From an uncultured Odoribacter sp. (GTDB lineage: Bacteria; Bacteroidota; Bacteroidia; Bacteroidales; Marinifilaceae), in assembly GCA_910578105.1 (NCBI GenBank), contig CAJTPD010000010.1, forward strand, positions 1 to 64,000: a stretch of 64,000 bases of DNA, given 5' to 3'. Each line of letters starts with the position of its first letter. The stretch's first letter is position 1. The notes beneath the pieces were generated by a model, which saw only the letters and a program-made list of their open reading frames with translations, did not search any database and had not been told where the DNA came from. A program made the position numbers and the translations under genes. Of the stretch, positions 44,020-52,064 are shown piece by piece.

Positions 44020-45003
44020 ATGGAATTAACAGTAGAACAAAAAAGGCAGGTCATAAAAGGCATGCAGGCTTATATTTTAAGCCAGGATACGGCTGGAGGC
44101 GGCAAGACGTACAGCCAGAACAAATTTGCCCGTGATACCCGCGTAAACGTGGGGTATTTGGACGCGATGGTGAAAGGGTGCGAATCCGGAGATTTTGTTT
44201 TTAATAAAGTCCAAATCAAGGATGTATATTTTGAACGGATTGCAACCTTCATCGGTCTGGAGTTGAAACAAGGATATTGGCGAAAGTTTGAAACGGAGCA
44301 ATACCTGGACATTGAAAGTGCCTTTGTTGAAGCCAAAACAGGGGCAACTGTAAAAACGATAATTGGCGAAACGGGTACCGGAAAAACTTTCACTGCGGAA
44401 GATATGAAAATAAAGTATCCGGTAGGCACGTTTGTCATGCGTTGCGCCAATGATTATAACCTGCGGGATTTTGTGTATTACATTGCCGAAACATTGGGTG
44501 TAAAAGATGCAGAAAATCTTTCCCAGACGCGAGTCCGGAAAATCATTGAAAAACGGATTAAAATGCTTAACGATGGAGGACAACGTCCTATCCTGGTGTT
44601 CGATGAAGCTGAAAATTTGAAACTGCCGGCATGGGGACGTCTGAAAGCCATTTACGATAATGTGAAAGGCGAGTGTGCCTTTATGGTTATGGGGACTCCG
44701 AACTGGTACCGGAAAATGAAACGGCAGCGGGATAATGGACTGGATATCGTCCCGCAGGTTTTCCGTCGCTTTATGTCGGGTTCAAAGACGGTGTTCCTTT
44801 CATCCGTCAGCGAAACGGCTGTAAAAGAAATTTGCAGGGAAATCGGCATAGGTGACCGTTATGTGGTGAACCGGGTTTGTGAAGAATCCGATAATTACGG
44901 GGATTTGAGTGACACTTTAGTCAGCTTGCAACGTTCCGCTGATGTACAGGGATGCAAAATTACCCGTGAGTTGTATGAAAACGAATACGGAAAAGCATGT
45001 TAA
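44020..45003 (+). CDS. muB: Mu-like transposition activator ATPase MuB
   Basis: AAA+ ATPase that captures target DNA and stimulates MuA, 327 residues. The N-terminal HTH region (YSQNKFARDTRVNVGYLDAM) is followed by Walker A GETGTGKTF near 115 and Walker B ILVFDEAENL near 190, and a C-terminal helical part. It is translated right after MuA. Confidence 0.93.
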   Translation: MELTVEQKRQVIKGMQAYILSQDTAGGGKTYSQNKFARDTRVNVGYLDAMVKGCESGDFVFNKVQIKDVYFERIATFIGLELKQGYWRKFETEQYLDIESAFVEAKTGATVKTIIGETGTGKTFTAEDMKIKYPVGTFVMRCANDYNLRDFVYYIAETLGVKDAENLSQTRVRKIIEKRIKMLNDGGQRPILVFDEAENLKLPAWGRLKAIYDNVKGECAFMVMGTPNWYRKMKRQRDNGLDIVPQVFRRFMSGSKTVFLSSVSETAVKEICREIGIGDRYVVNRVCEESDNYGDLSDTLVSLQRSADVQGCKITRELYENEYGKAC

Positions 45004-45027
45004 ACTCCGTTTAAAACCTGTTTAAAT

Positions 45028-45645
45028 ATGGCAAGGGATATATACAACGTAAAGACGATCCGGGAAAAGAAATACGACACTTTAGACCTGGGAGAATATA
45101 ACCATCTATTGGGGGAATGTGAAAGCCGGTTTGTCATGACCCTATACGGGCATTCCGGCAGTGGAAAATCTGTTTTTGCCCTCCGTTTTGCGGATTATTT
45201 TGCCAAGTATGTCGGGAAAACACTTTATAACAGCCATGAGGAAAAGATAAACCAAACGCTCCGGGACCGGATCAAGGAATGGAATATCAATGCCCCGAAG
45301 TTGTTTTTCGGTAATTCACTGAAGTTCGGCCGGATGGTGGATGTCATCCGGAAGAACCGATATAGGGCTGTGTTTATCGATTCGGTGAAATATATGGATT
45401 TTACGGACGAACAATTGAAAGAACTGCGGGAAGTGTTTGCCAAAAGGAAATTGGTTATTGTCATGGTCAATTTCGGAGAAAAACTTGGTGTGCCTGCGGG
45501 AAGCTGGGGAAAAGACTTGCTGCATGCTTCTGACGTGAAATGCTTCTTTAAGGGTGGGCGCTTAAATGTGGTCAGCCGTTATTTACCGGTTCCTGTTGAC
45601 CGGGTTCTGTTCGGTGCCAGAGAAAAACAATTAACGCTATTTTGA
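45028..45645 (+). CDS. P-loop ATPase with C-terminal clamp-like motif
   Basis: A 205-residue RecA-like ATPase: Walker A GHSGSGKS at 41-48 and a Walker B candidate AVFIDSVKYMD near 113. It lies 24 bp after muB. The last five residues are QLTLF, which fits the QL[SD]LF sliding-clamp-binding consensus. It could link phage replication to the host replisome, but no specific family could be assigned and the role is inferred. Confidence 0.7.
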   Translation: MARDIYNVKTIREKKYDTLDLGEYNHLLGECESRFVMTLYGHSGSGKSVFALRFADYFAKYVGKTLYNSHEEKINQTLRDRIKEWNINAPKLFFGNSLKFGRMVDVIRKNRYRAVFIDSVKYMDFTDEQLKELREVFAKRKLVIVMVNFGEKLGVPAGSWGKDLLHASDVKCFFKGGRLNVVSRYLPVPVDRVLFGAREKQLTLF

Positions 45646-45646
45646 T

Positions 45647-45973
45647 ATGGATACCTGCAAAATTTTAGGCATCAGCCCGGAAGATTATAATACAGCGTTG
45701 TTTGAGGCCGGATGCCTGGCGGCAGAAACGTCATACACTTCGGCGGATGCCATGAAACTGAAACGCCATGCCGGTTATTGGAAATGGCTGCGTGAGCAAA
45801 GGAATATTGTCGATGCAAATTGTGTGCAGAAGATAGAAAATCGGGAACTCAAACCGGGTAACAGAAAATTATTCGGGATGTATTATGAGATGTTGTGTGA
45901 GCATTTTAAAAAGGTTTATTTGCCGGCAAGGCTGGAGGATGAACTGTTGGAAAAGGAGGTCTGCCATGAATAA
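45647..45973 (+). CDS. Early phage hypothetical protein
   Basis: 108 residues (ISPEDYNTALFEAGCLAAET, then SADAMKLKRHAGYWKWLREQ), helical, starting one base after the previous stop and overlapping the next start by 8 bp, so it is part of the early operon. No family recognised. Confidence 0.6.
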   Translation: MDTCKILGISPEDYNTALFEAGCLAAETSYTSADAMKLKRHAGYWKWLREQRNIVDANCVQKIENRELKPGNRKLFGMYYEMLCEHFKKVYLPARLEDELLEKEVCHE

Positions 45974-46175
45974 GAAAACAAGGGTATTCCGGGAGGTAGT
46001 ATGTGTTACCCGGTGGCAAATCGGAGAAAACGGGATTGAGCGGGTAACAGTGGAATGGAACCGGAAGAAGCAAAAGTCAAAAATGACAGTGGACGGAATA
46101 CTGAAATGGGAAATGTCCGGGGCGTTGGCGGAAGTTTTTTTTTATAAATACGGGTTATTAACTGATTTAAAATAA
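45966..46175 (+). CDS. Early phage hypothetical protein
   Basis: 69 residues (MNKKTRVFREVVCVTRWQIG, then ENGIERVTVEWNRKKQ) from the ATG at 45966, beta-rich and basic. The start overlaps the end of the upstream gene. No family recognised. Confidence 0.55.
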   Translation: MNKKTRVFREVVCVTRWQIGENGIERVTVEWNRKKQKSKMTVDGILKWEMSGALAEVFFYKYGLLTDLK

Positions 46176-46180
46176 AGGAT

Positions 46181-46408
46181 ATGAGTTACGAGTTTTTACA
46201 CAAGCAAAAGGCTACCTCGGTAGCGCGGTACGTCAAAGTGGACGTCTGCAAAGAGTGCAAAGGAAGCGGCAAAAAGAGTGTTTATGTCGGCCGGAGCGTG
46301 GAACATGAATACGAGTATGAACCCTGCCGGATATGCGGAGGTTCCGGCATGGTAAAGAAAGAATTGACAGTGAGTATTTTTCCTTACGATAACAAAAAAA
46401 GCGAATGA
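46181..46408 (+). CDS. Small zinc-ribbon protein with DnaJ-type CxxCxGxG motifs
   Basis: 75 residues with two CxxCxGxG-type knuckles, CKECKGSG at 23-30 and CRICGGSG near 49, the pattern of the DnaJ central zinc-finger without the rest of DnaJ. Expected to bind one zinc. Its stop overlaps the next start as ATGA, showing translational coupling. The function in the phage is unknown. Confidence 0.75.
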   Translation: MSYEFLHKQKATSVARYVKVDVCKECKGSGKKSVYVGRSVEHEYEYEPCRICGGSGMVKKELTVSIFPYDNKKSE

Positions 46409-47055
46409 TTATGGATTTAAAAGATTTGACCCCGGAACAACGCCAGGCGTTGGCTCAGGAAGCCTTAGAGGCAGAAAAAGAGTTGTTGAGACAAAAAGAA
46501 GTAGAGAGACTGGCATACAAGGAACTGGTCCGCGAAAAAGTAGACCAGGTGTTTCCCTTCTTAGAAGAAATCAGTGGGAAGCTGGCAGAGCAAAAGAAAC
46601 AGGTGTATGACGAATTTGCCACAGCACTGGAGATGAAAAGGAAATTGTATGACGTAAAGGAGAACCAGGGCAGCCATGCTTTCATGAATGCGGACAGTAC
46701 ACGTCGGATCACACTCGGCTACTACATGGTGGATAGTTACGATGACACGGTGAACGACGGGATTGCCATTGTGAAGGAGTATATCTCCGGGCTTGCGCGG
46801 GACGATAACAGCCGGATGTTGGTCGATACGGTAATGAAACTGTTGGCAAAGGACCAGAAAGGTTCCCTGAAGCCGAGTCGAGTGATGCAACTCCGGCAAA
46901 TGGCAGACCGTTCCGGAAACCCGCGTTTCATTGAAGGTGTTGCCATTATTGCCAACGCTTATAAACCGACGCCTTCCAAAACGTTTATCCGGGCGGAGGC
47001 GAAAGATGAAAACGGAGCCTGGAAAAGCATTCCGCTCGGCATGACGGAGGCATAG
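46405..47055 (+). CDS. DUF3164 family phage protein
   Basis: A 216-residue protein typical of Mu-like phages (DUF3164): a charged coiled N-terminus (TPEQRQALAQEALEAEKELL) and the family segment RITLGYYMVDSYDDTVNDGI, then LAKDQKGSLKPSRVMQLRQM. The function is unknown. An ATG two codons later is an alternative start. Confidence 0.85.
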   Translation: MIMDLKDLTPEQRQALAQEALEAEKELLRQKEVERLAYKELVREKVDQVFPFLEEISGKLAEQKKQVYDEFATALEMKRKLYDVKENQGSHAFMNADSTRRITLGYYMVDSYDDTVNDGIAIVKEYISGLARDDNSRMLVDTVMKLLAKDQKGSLKPSRVMQLRQMADRSGNPRFIEGVAIIANAYKPTPSKTFIRAEAKDENGAWKSIPLGMTEA

Positions 47056-47066
47056 AGGTGGTTTTC

Positions 47067-47104
47067 CCGGATGGTCGCAGAGGTGGTCCGACTCCACCTC
47101 CGGG
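47067..47104 (+). promoter_or_regulatory. GC-rich hairpin between DUF3164 and the GemA-like gene
   Basis: TCCCGG pairs with CCGGGA and inside it AGGTGG pairs with CCACCT, with an asymmetric bulge. There is no T-run, so a regulatory or processing role is more likely than termination. Confidence 0.4.
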
Positions 47105-47130
47105 AGCAATGAATTTTAATTTATACCAGT

Positions 47131-47547
47131 ATGATGAAGCCAACCATTTCTGAACAGCGCCGTTTGGCTGCGGCTTTGAATAGCCGGGGATTGTGGGAAA
47201 AGCGCCATGACGTTTGCGCAGAGTGTCTGAAGCGTCCGGTGGGTTCCATAGCGGAATTGAATAGTGACGAACTCAGAAAAGTAACGAATGACCTTAGCAG
47301 TGATGAACGTTGGGGCTGGGCGGATTTTAAAAATCCGCAACACCGCCGGGTTCTCTCTATCTGCTACCAATTGGGGTGGACAAGGTTTCACCGGCAATTG
47401 GGGCGGACGGTGGCTGATCCGGAAAGGTTGGGCAGGTGGCTGAAATATTACAGCGCACCCAAGAAGCCCCTGAAGCAATGCACGCAGGAGGAAGTGGGGC
47501 AAATCATTAAAGCGATGGAGTGTATGCTGGTGAACCGGATGAAATAA
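47131..47547 (+). CDS. GemA-like (DUF1018-related) phage regulatory protein candidate
   Basis: 138 residues with two helical repeats (ISEQRRLAAALNSRGLWEKR and QHRRVLSICYQLGWTRFHRQ), the pattern of Mu GemA/gp16-like proteins, at the same place in the early region. Similarity is weak, so this is a tentative match by position and helix pattern. Confidence 0.5.
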   Translation: MMKPTISEQRRLAAALNSRGLWEKRHDVCAECLKRPVGSIAELNSDELRKVTNDLSSDERWGWADFKNPQHRRVLSICYQLGWTRFHRQLGRTVADPERLGRWLKYYSAPKKPLKQCTQEEVGQIIKAMECMLVNRMK

Positions 47548-47620
47548 AAAAAGCCCTGAAAGCGAGAAATCCCGACAAACAAGGCAGTGTAGCAATTGCA
47601 AATATAGGGATTTTTCGCCA

Positions 47621-47851
47621 ATGGCATATAATAAAAAGGGATATTATTTGAGAGCGCGGCTCATACAGGAGATTACAGCCCGGTATTATGAGCCTGAAAA
47701 CCACGCCAAATGTCATAAACAGGTGTGGAAAACGCAGATTTATCCCCGGTTCGGTATCTGTTACCGGACTTATTTGAAGTATTGCAAGGCGAGAGAGCCG
47801 GAGGAACTGGAGGACGGGAAGCAGTTGAAACTAATGTTTGAGGAGGATTAA
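47621..47851 (+). CDS. Small basic phage hypothetical protein
   Basis: 76 residues (MAYNKKGYYLRARLIQEITA, then YGKCHKQVWKTQIYPRFGIC-like core), rich in Tyr and Lys. No family recognised; position suggests an early gene. Confidence 0.55.
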   Translation: MAYNKKGYYLRARLIQEITARYYEPENHAKCHKQVWKTQIYPRFGICYRTYLKYCKAREPEELEDGKQLKLMFEED

Positions 47852-47941
47852 TAACATTCAAATGAATACTATGAGACCATTTTATAAAATGAACCTGCCA
47901 AAAACAATAATGGCAGGCTCTTGATCTAAAAATTCTAATCT

Positions 47942-48112
47942 TCATCTAAAATTAGCCCCATCTTCCTTCTGATTTTTACTCCATGCATCTATGGCTATGT
48001 AGAAGCTGAAGATTGATATTACAGTTCCAACAGCAATCCCTGTATATGCTTCAAATACAATTGAAACAAGAACTGTTATAATAAAAATCAGATCCTTATT
48101 TTTTAAGATCAT
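47942..48112 (-). CDS. Small single-gene membrane protein (moron-like)
   Basis: 56 residues on the minus strand: MILKNKDLIFIITVLVSIVF, then a second hydrophobic stretch GIAVGTVISIFSFYIAIDAW and a short charged tail. It has its own strong promoter and is opposite to the early operon, the classic layout of a lysogenic-conversion (moron) gene. Function unknown; superinfection exclusion is one possibility. Confidence 0.65.
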   Translation of the reverse strand: MILKNKDLIFIITVLVSIVFEAYTGIAVGTVISIFSFYIAIDAWSKNQKEDGANFR

Positions 48113-48116
48113 GGCA

Positions 48117-48146
48117 CAAAAGTAAATATATTTGGGGAAGCATCAA
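48117..48146 (-). promoter_or_regulatory. Promoter of the small membrane protein gene
   Basis: TACTTTTG (minus, 48117-48124) and TTG at 48144-48146 are 19 bases apart, a near-ideal -33/-7 pair. Transcription would start almost at the start codon. Confidence 0.65.
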
Positions 48147-48197
48147 GATGATTGAAGCAAAAAGAGTTCTTTGAATAATAGAATTTGAAAAATGTTG

Positions 48198-48205
48198 TAT
48201 ATTTG
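48198..48205 (+). promoter_or_regulatory. -7 promoter element of the BRO leader RNA
   Basis: TATATTTG matches TAnnTTTG; transcription would begin about 160 bases before the BRO start codon and produce a long leader. Confidence 0.55.
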
Positions 48206-48212
48206 CCCTTGA

Positions 48213-48375
48213 ACTCTACATACCAGTCTTGGGCAAAATCAACGAATGTTTTTTGAACAAGATAAAGGCAACGCCTGCTATGGTGGTCGGAACGAAAGAA
48301 CCGACTGCAAACGCCCAGCGTATGTGGAGTTCACACCTACGGTGGGCGTTGCTGTTTTATCACAATTCTTATTAT
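48213..48375 (+). ncRNA. Structured leader RNA of the BRO antirepressor gene
   Basis: Two mutually exclusive long stems compete for the same 3' segment. GCAACGCC (48268-48275) can pair with GGCGTTGC (48345-48352), and AACGCCCA (48310-48317) can pair with TGGGCGTT (48343-48350). Within either fold GTCGG/CCGAC (48286-48305) and CGTATGTG/CACA..TACG (48319-48341) form hairpins. The shared strand ends 24 bases before the BRO start codon. This is the layout of a switch or attenuator; the trigger is unknown. Confidence 0.6.
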
Positions 48376-49110
48376 ATGAACTCCAATAAGAATGAAGCTG
48401 GCAACTTACTGCCAAAGGTGTTTACTTTTAACGCCTCTAATCAGCAAGTACGTACTGTACTGATTGACAATCAACCTTATTTTGTTGCAAAAGATGTTTG
48501 TGATGCACTTAGTATTGCAAATAATCGTGATGTACTGTCACGTCTTGATGCAGATGAAAAAGGGGTGTCGGTATTACCGACATCCTCAGGAAAACAGGAA
48601 ATGAATTTGGTTAATGAAAGCGGCTTATACAATCTAATTTTCCAAAGTCGCAAACCAGAGGCGAAAGCGTTCCGCAAATGGGTGACCTCCGAAGTTTTAC
48701 CTTCTATCCGGCAAGTTGGGAAATATGAAACGGGCGGATATTTGAAAAGTAATTCTCCCCGGCTCGGTCATTACCTTGATTTACGAAACCAGCCCTACGA
48801 CACCCAGTTGCTGAATGGTTATCCGGTGAGGGTAATTATCCATGAAGATATGGAATGGTTTTCGTTGGCAGACATCCACCGGGCTATTCAGGCAGATACC
48901 AGTACATCACAGGCAGCTCACATGCTGAATGCGAAACGGGAGTTGGCGCGGAAGATTTTCATTTTTGGGAATACCCATCCGGCATGGTTTACGACTTATA
49001 CCGGATTGCGGCTGATTATCAGTGGCAGCCGCAAATTGAAGATTGAGAACCGGAATTTTCAGTTATGCTCTGAAATAAAGAAAGGAGGCAGCCATGATGC
49101 AGATAAGTAA
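48376..49110 (+). CDS. BRO-N domain phage antirepressor
   Basis: 244 residues from the ATG at 48376. The N-terminal BRO domain (VRTVLIDNQPYFVAKDVCDA, then NESGLYNLIFQSRKPEAKAF and FRKWVTSEVLPSIR) binds DNA; the C-terminal half (YPVRVIIHEDMEWFSLADIH and TYTGLRLIISGSRKLKIENR) is a second regulatory region. Such proteins counteract phage repressors. An open frame extends upstream to 48229 but it crosses the structured leader RNA, so I prefer the ATG at 48376. Confidence 0.85.
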   Translation: MNSNKNEAGNLLPKVFTFNASNQQVRTVLIDNQPYFVAKDVCDALSIANNRDVLSRLDADEKGVSVLPTSSGKQEMNLVNESGLYNLIFQSRKPEAKAFRKWVTSEVLPSIRQVGKYETGGYLKSNSPRLGHYLDLRNQPYDTQLLNGYPVRVIIHEDMEWFSLADIHRAIQADTSTSQAAHMLNAKRELARKIFIFGNTHPAWFTTYTGLRLIISGSRKLKIENRNFQLCSEIKKGGSHDADK

Positions 49111-49312
49111 AGAAGGTTTAAATATCAGCATGAAGAGTGCTTCCCCTGTCGAGGACTGGCTAAACATAGTCCACGAATTGATTGGATTATTGCAAAGTGA
49201 AAGTGTTTTGCAGGAGAAAGAAGAAATCCCAAGATGTTGCCGGTATTATATCCTGGAATTGTTACGGGAAATGATGCCGACATGGGAGCAATTGAGATGG
49301 TTGGAACAATAA
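49094..49312 (+). CDS. Small phage hypothetical protein
   Basis: 72 residues (LNISMKSASPVEDWLNIVHE, then ILELLREMMPTWEQLRWLEQ), helical, overlapping the BRO end by 17 bp. A strong terminator follows immediately. No family recognised. Confidence 0.55.
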   Translation: MMQISKEGLNISMKSASPVEDWLNIVHELIGLLQSESVLQEKEEIPRCCRYYILELLREMMPTWEQLRWLEQ

Positions 49313-49316
49313 TTTG

Positions 49317-49345
49317 AAACGCCAGGGTTTTCTCTGGCGTTTTTG
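49317..49345 (+). terminator. Intrinsic terminator at the end of the early region
   Basis: AACGCCAG and CTGGCGTT form a stem of eight pairs followed by T-rich sequence. It separates the BRO unit from the cargo cassette. Confidence 0.8.
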
Positions 49346-49371
49346 TGTTTAAAAGTTACGTTGTATTTTTG
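49343..49371 (+). promoter_or_regulatory. Promoter of the cargo cassette
   Basis: TTG at 49343-49345 and TATTTTTG at 49364-49371 give an 18-base spacing. The -33 part overlaps the terminator T-tract, so the cassette starts its own transcript exactly where the early one ends. Confidence 0.6.
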
Positions 49372-49408
49372 CACTCGAAAATGGTCATTGTAAAATAATT
49401 TAATTCAA

Positions 49409-50185
49409 ATGGAAAATAAAGATTTAAAGCCAATAGCCAATGTTGCGGTTGATTCTACTGCTGGAGTTTTAGGAGTATTAGCCGCATTGGTAAATCCTAT
49501 GATGGGTATCGCTGCCAGTGGCTTTTTGCCTGTATTAGTTAGTAATTTGAAAGATTTTATAGCGAGGAAGTTAAGTAATAATGAAGATTACAGGTTAGGA
49601 ACAACCGCTTGGGTTGCTTGCCAAAAAATTAAGGGATATTTAGATTCAGGGAGAGAAGTAAGGAATGATGATTTTTGGACATGTCCTGAGTCGAAACGTT
49701 CTAAAGCCGATATTGTATGTGAAGGTATTTTATTAAAGATAAGAGATGAGTATGAAGATAAGAAATTAATTTATTATTCGAATTTTTTAGCGAATATTGG
49801 TTTTGAGGAGTCTGTTTCTTATGAGCAAGCGAATATGTTGTTAAAGTTGTCTGAGAGGTTAAGTTACAGGCAACTTGTTATTTTAGCTTATCTTTCAGAT
49901 GATAAGATTCTCGAAATGAATTCATGGGCGGTTCAATTCAAAAATAATCTCTTATTGGAAGGATACTATGATTGGTATAGTGAAATTATGTCTTTATATG
50001 ATTATGGATTGTTGAAACAAAGTATGGAAAGGAAAGGTATCGAACTTGGACGTTGTGCAAATTCTCAAATCAGTGTGTTAGGAAAGACTCTTTCACATTT
50101 AATGGAGTTGAATACAATTCCTTTGGATGATATTCAAGAAGTTTCTGCAACTTTAGAGAAAATAAAGAATATGATTAGGAAGTGA
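49409..50185 (+). CDS. Cargo gene 1: membrane-anchored helical protein of unknown function
   Basis: 258 residues. Residues 14-46 hold hydrophobic segments (VLGVLAALVNPMMGIAASGF, then LPVLVSNL) that can anchor or insert in a membrane; the rest is a helical soluble domain (ICEGILLKIRDEYEDKKLIY-like stretch, NFLANIGFEESVSYEQANML, LSERLSYRQLVILAYLSDDK). The gene is AT-rich, unlike the phage genes around it. Membrane-active proteins of this shape are common effectors in phage defence, but no family is proven here. Confidence 0.55.
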   Translation: MENKDLKPIANVAVDSTAGVLGVLAALVNPMMGIAASGFLPVLVSNLKDFIARKLSNNEDYRLGTTAWVACQKIKGYLDSGREVRNDDFWTCPESKRSKADIVCEGILLKIRDEYEDKKLIYYSNFLANIGFEESVSYEQANMLLKLSERLSYRQLVILAYLSDDKILEMNSWAVQFKNNLLLEGYYDWYSEIMSLYDYGLLKQSMERKGIELGRCANSQISVLGKTLSHLMELNTIPLDDIQEVSATLEKIKNMIRK

Positions 50186-50261
50186 AAATGTTTATGGAAT
50201 TTCAATTGTTAAAAGACAAGATTGGGAATTATAACTGGATATTTTTTTATTCCTTTGCAGT

Positions 50262-51164
50262 ATGCTATACTATCGTAGAAAAATATTATTGGCTTTATTA
50301 GATGTTTTTGGAGGTGCTTTAACGGCTAAAAGTCTTCAAAAATATTTGTTTTTGTTTACGAGAGGACAGGATGTAAAGGCTTTTGATTTTTTACCTTATT
50401 ACTATGGATGTTTTTCTTTTCAAGCTAATCAGGATGTAATAACATTGGCAAAATACGGCTATTTGGAGGTAATAGAGCAAGAAACCGGTCGTTTTATTCG
50501 TTTGCTGCAAAAGCAAAACTATTCTTCAATGTTGGATTTGTTTGATAATCAGCTTTTATTTGATATTAAATCCCGATTTGGAGAAATGAGTCAAACGGAG
50601 TTGATTCGTTATACGTATATTAATTATCCATTTTTTGCCATACGGAGCAGTATTGCTTCTAAAATTTTATCGGAGGAGGAATTGCTAAAAGTTAAAGCAC
50701 AAGAAAGAAAAATTAATGAAGCACAATTATTTACTATCGGATATGAGGGGCTTAGTTTAGAGAAATATATTGTCTCCTTGATTTTAAAGGATATACGTGT
50801 GTTATGTGATGTGCGTAAGAATGCTTATAGTCAGAAATACGGTTTTTCGAAAAGTCAATTACAAAAGGCGTGTGAAGGAGTAGGAATTTATTATATACAT
50901 ATTCCGGAATTAGGTATAGAGTCTGAGTTTCGTCAAAATTTACGCTCTCAAAAAGATTATGACCTGCTGTTTGATAATTATGAGAAAACAACATTGCAAA
51001 AGCAAGGTGAGAGTTTAATGAAAATAAAGTGTTTAGTGGAAAAGTATGGTCGAGTTGCTTTAACTTGTTTTGAAAAGAATCCATTACAATGTCACCGTTC
51101 ACGTGTAGCTAAATATGTGATGTTATTACCTAATGTAGAGTTTAAATTAACAAACATCCTTTAA
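50262..51164 (+). CDS. Cargo gene 2: SocA/Panacea-like N-terminus fused to DUF488
   Basis: 300 residues. Residues 1-110 (KSLQKYLFLFTRGQDVKAFD, then YYYGCFSFQANQDVITLAKY) resemble SocA/Panacea-type helical domains. From about 160 the DUF488 fold begins: LFTIGYEGLSLEKYIVSLIL, VRKNAYSQKYGFSKSQLQKA, IPELGIESEF and the hallmark CFEKNPLQCHRSRVAKYV near the end. DUF488 proteins often sit with nucleic-acid-binding partners. It is translated just before cargo gene 3. Function unknown. Confidence 0.65.
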   Translation: MLYYRRKILLALLDVFGGALTAKSLQKYLFLFTRGQDVKAFDFLPYYYGCFSFQANQDVITLAKYGYLEVIEQETGRFIRLLQKQNYSSMLDLFDNQLLFDIKSRFGEMSQTELIRYTYINYPFFAIRSSIASKILSEEELLKVKAQERKINEAQLFTIGYEGLSLEKYIVSLILKDIRVLCDVRKNAYSQKYGFSKSQLQKACEGVGIYYIHIPELGIESEFRQNLRSQKDYDLLFDNYEKTTLQKQGESLMKIKCLVEKYGRVALTCFEKNPLQCHRSRVAKYVMLLPNVEFKLTNIL

Positions 51165-51166
51165 AC

Positions 51167-52009
51167 ATGGCTAAAACCAAGGTACTCATTGCCGTAAAAA
51201 CTTACCCTACTTTATCCGAGAAGTATGATGAGTTGGTATGTACTGCCGGTTTTTTAGAAGACGGTTCCTGGATTCGAATCTATCCTATTCCTTACCGGAA
51301 GTTAGACCTTGAAAAGCGTTATAAAAAATGGCAGTGGATAGAGTTAGATTTGGTTAAGAATACAAATGATTTTCGTCCGGAAAGTTACCGTCCCCGGGAT
51401 ATTACTCAAGATATTGATATTATAGGAGCAATTGATCGCAAGAAGTGGGATCAGAGAAAGGAGGTTGTATTAAAAAACGTTCACTATAATATGAAAGACT
51501 TGATAAGCGAAGCGAAAGATCCTAATAAATCCACTTCGTTGGCTGTGTTTAAAGCGAAAGAAGTTATTGATTTCGTATGGGAGCCTTGTGAAAGAGAATG
51601 GGATAAAAAGAAATTGGATAAGGTAATTGCTAATCAAGCGCAAGGCAGTTTGTTTGATGTTGAGGAGACTAAAAAGATATTTAGTGTTGTCCGGAAGTTG
51701 CCTTATGAATTTTCATATAAGTTTATCGCAGAAGGTGGTACCCAACATAAGCTAATGATTGAGGATTGGGAGTTGGGAATGGCATATTGGAATAATTTGG
51801 CAAATTCCAAGGGTGATGAAGAACTTGCTTGTCAAAAAGTTAAATATAAATTTTTTGATGAACTTTATAAGAAACGTGACCTTTATTTTTTATTAGGTAC
51901 TACAAAGAAGTTTCATAATGTTGGGCTTAATCCTTTTATTATCATAGGAGTTTTCTATCCGCCTAAATCAGAAGGTACTCAATTGTCATTGAAGTTCGAG
52001 GATTTTTAA
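51167..52009 (+). CDS. Cargo gene 3: partner of the DUF488 protein, dual-OB-like candidate
   Basis: 280 residues, starting two bases after the DUF488 stop, so the two are surely co-expressed. The N-terminus (VLIAVKTYPTLSEKYDELVC, then FLEDGSWIRIYPIPYR) is beta-rich and could be an OB-type nucleic-acid-binding fold, but I could not confirm the family. A middle helical region (VIANQAQGSLFDVEETKKIF) and the end SEGTQLSLKFEDF follow. AT-rich like its neighbours. Function unknown. Confidence 0.5.
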   Translation: MAKTKVLIAVKTYPTLSEKYDELVCTAGFLEDGSWIRIYPIPYRKLDLEKRYKKWQWIELDLVKNTNDFRPESYRPRDITQDIDIIGAIDRKKWDQRKEVVLKNVHYNMKDLISEAKDPNKSTSLAVFKAKEVIDFVWEPCEREWDKKKLDKVIANQAQGSLFDVEETKKIFSVVRKLPYEFSYKFIAEGGTQHKLMIEDWELGMAYWNNLANSKGDEELACQKVKYKFFDELYKKRDLYFLLGTTKKFHNVGLNPFIIIGVFYPPKSEGTQLSLKFEDF

Positions 52010-52064
52010 GCGATTGGCGTCTTTCTATAGTCGGGGGCTTTTTCTTTTCTCCCCCTGATGTGGT

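Noticed and set aside
48229..48375. Upstream extension of the BRO protein
   Set aside because: The open frame crosses the strong inverted repeats of the leader RNA, and the BRO domain begins well after the ATG at 48376.
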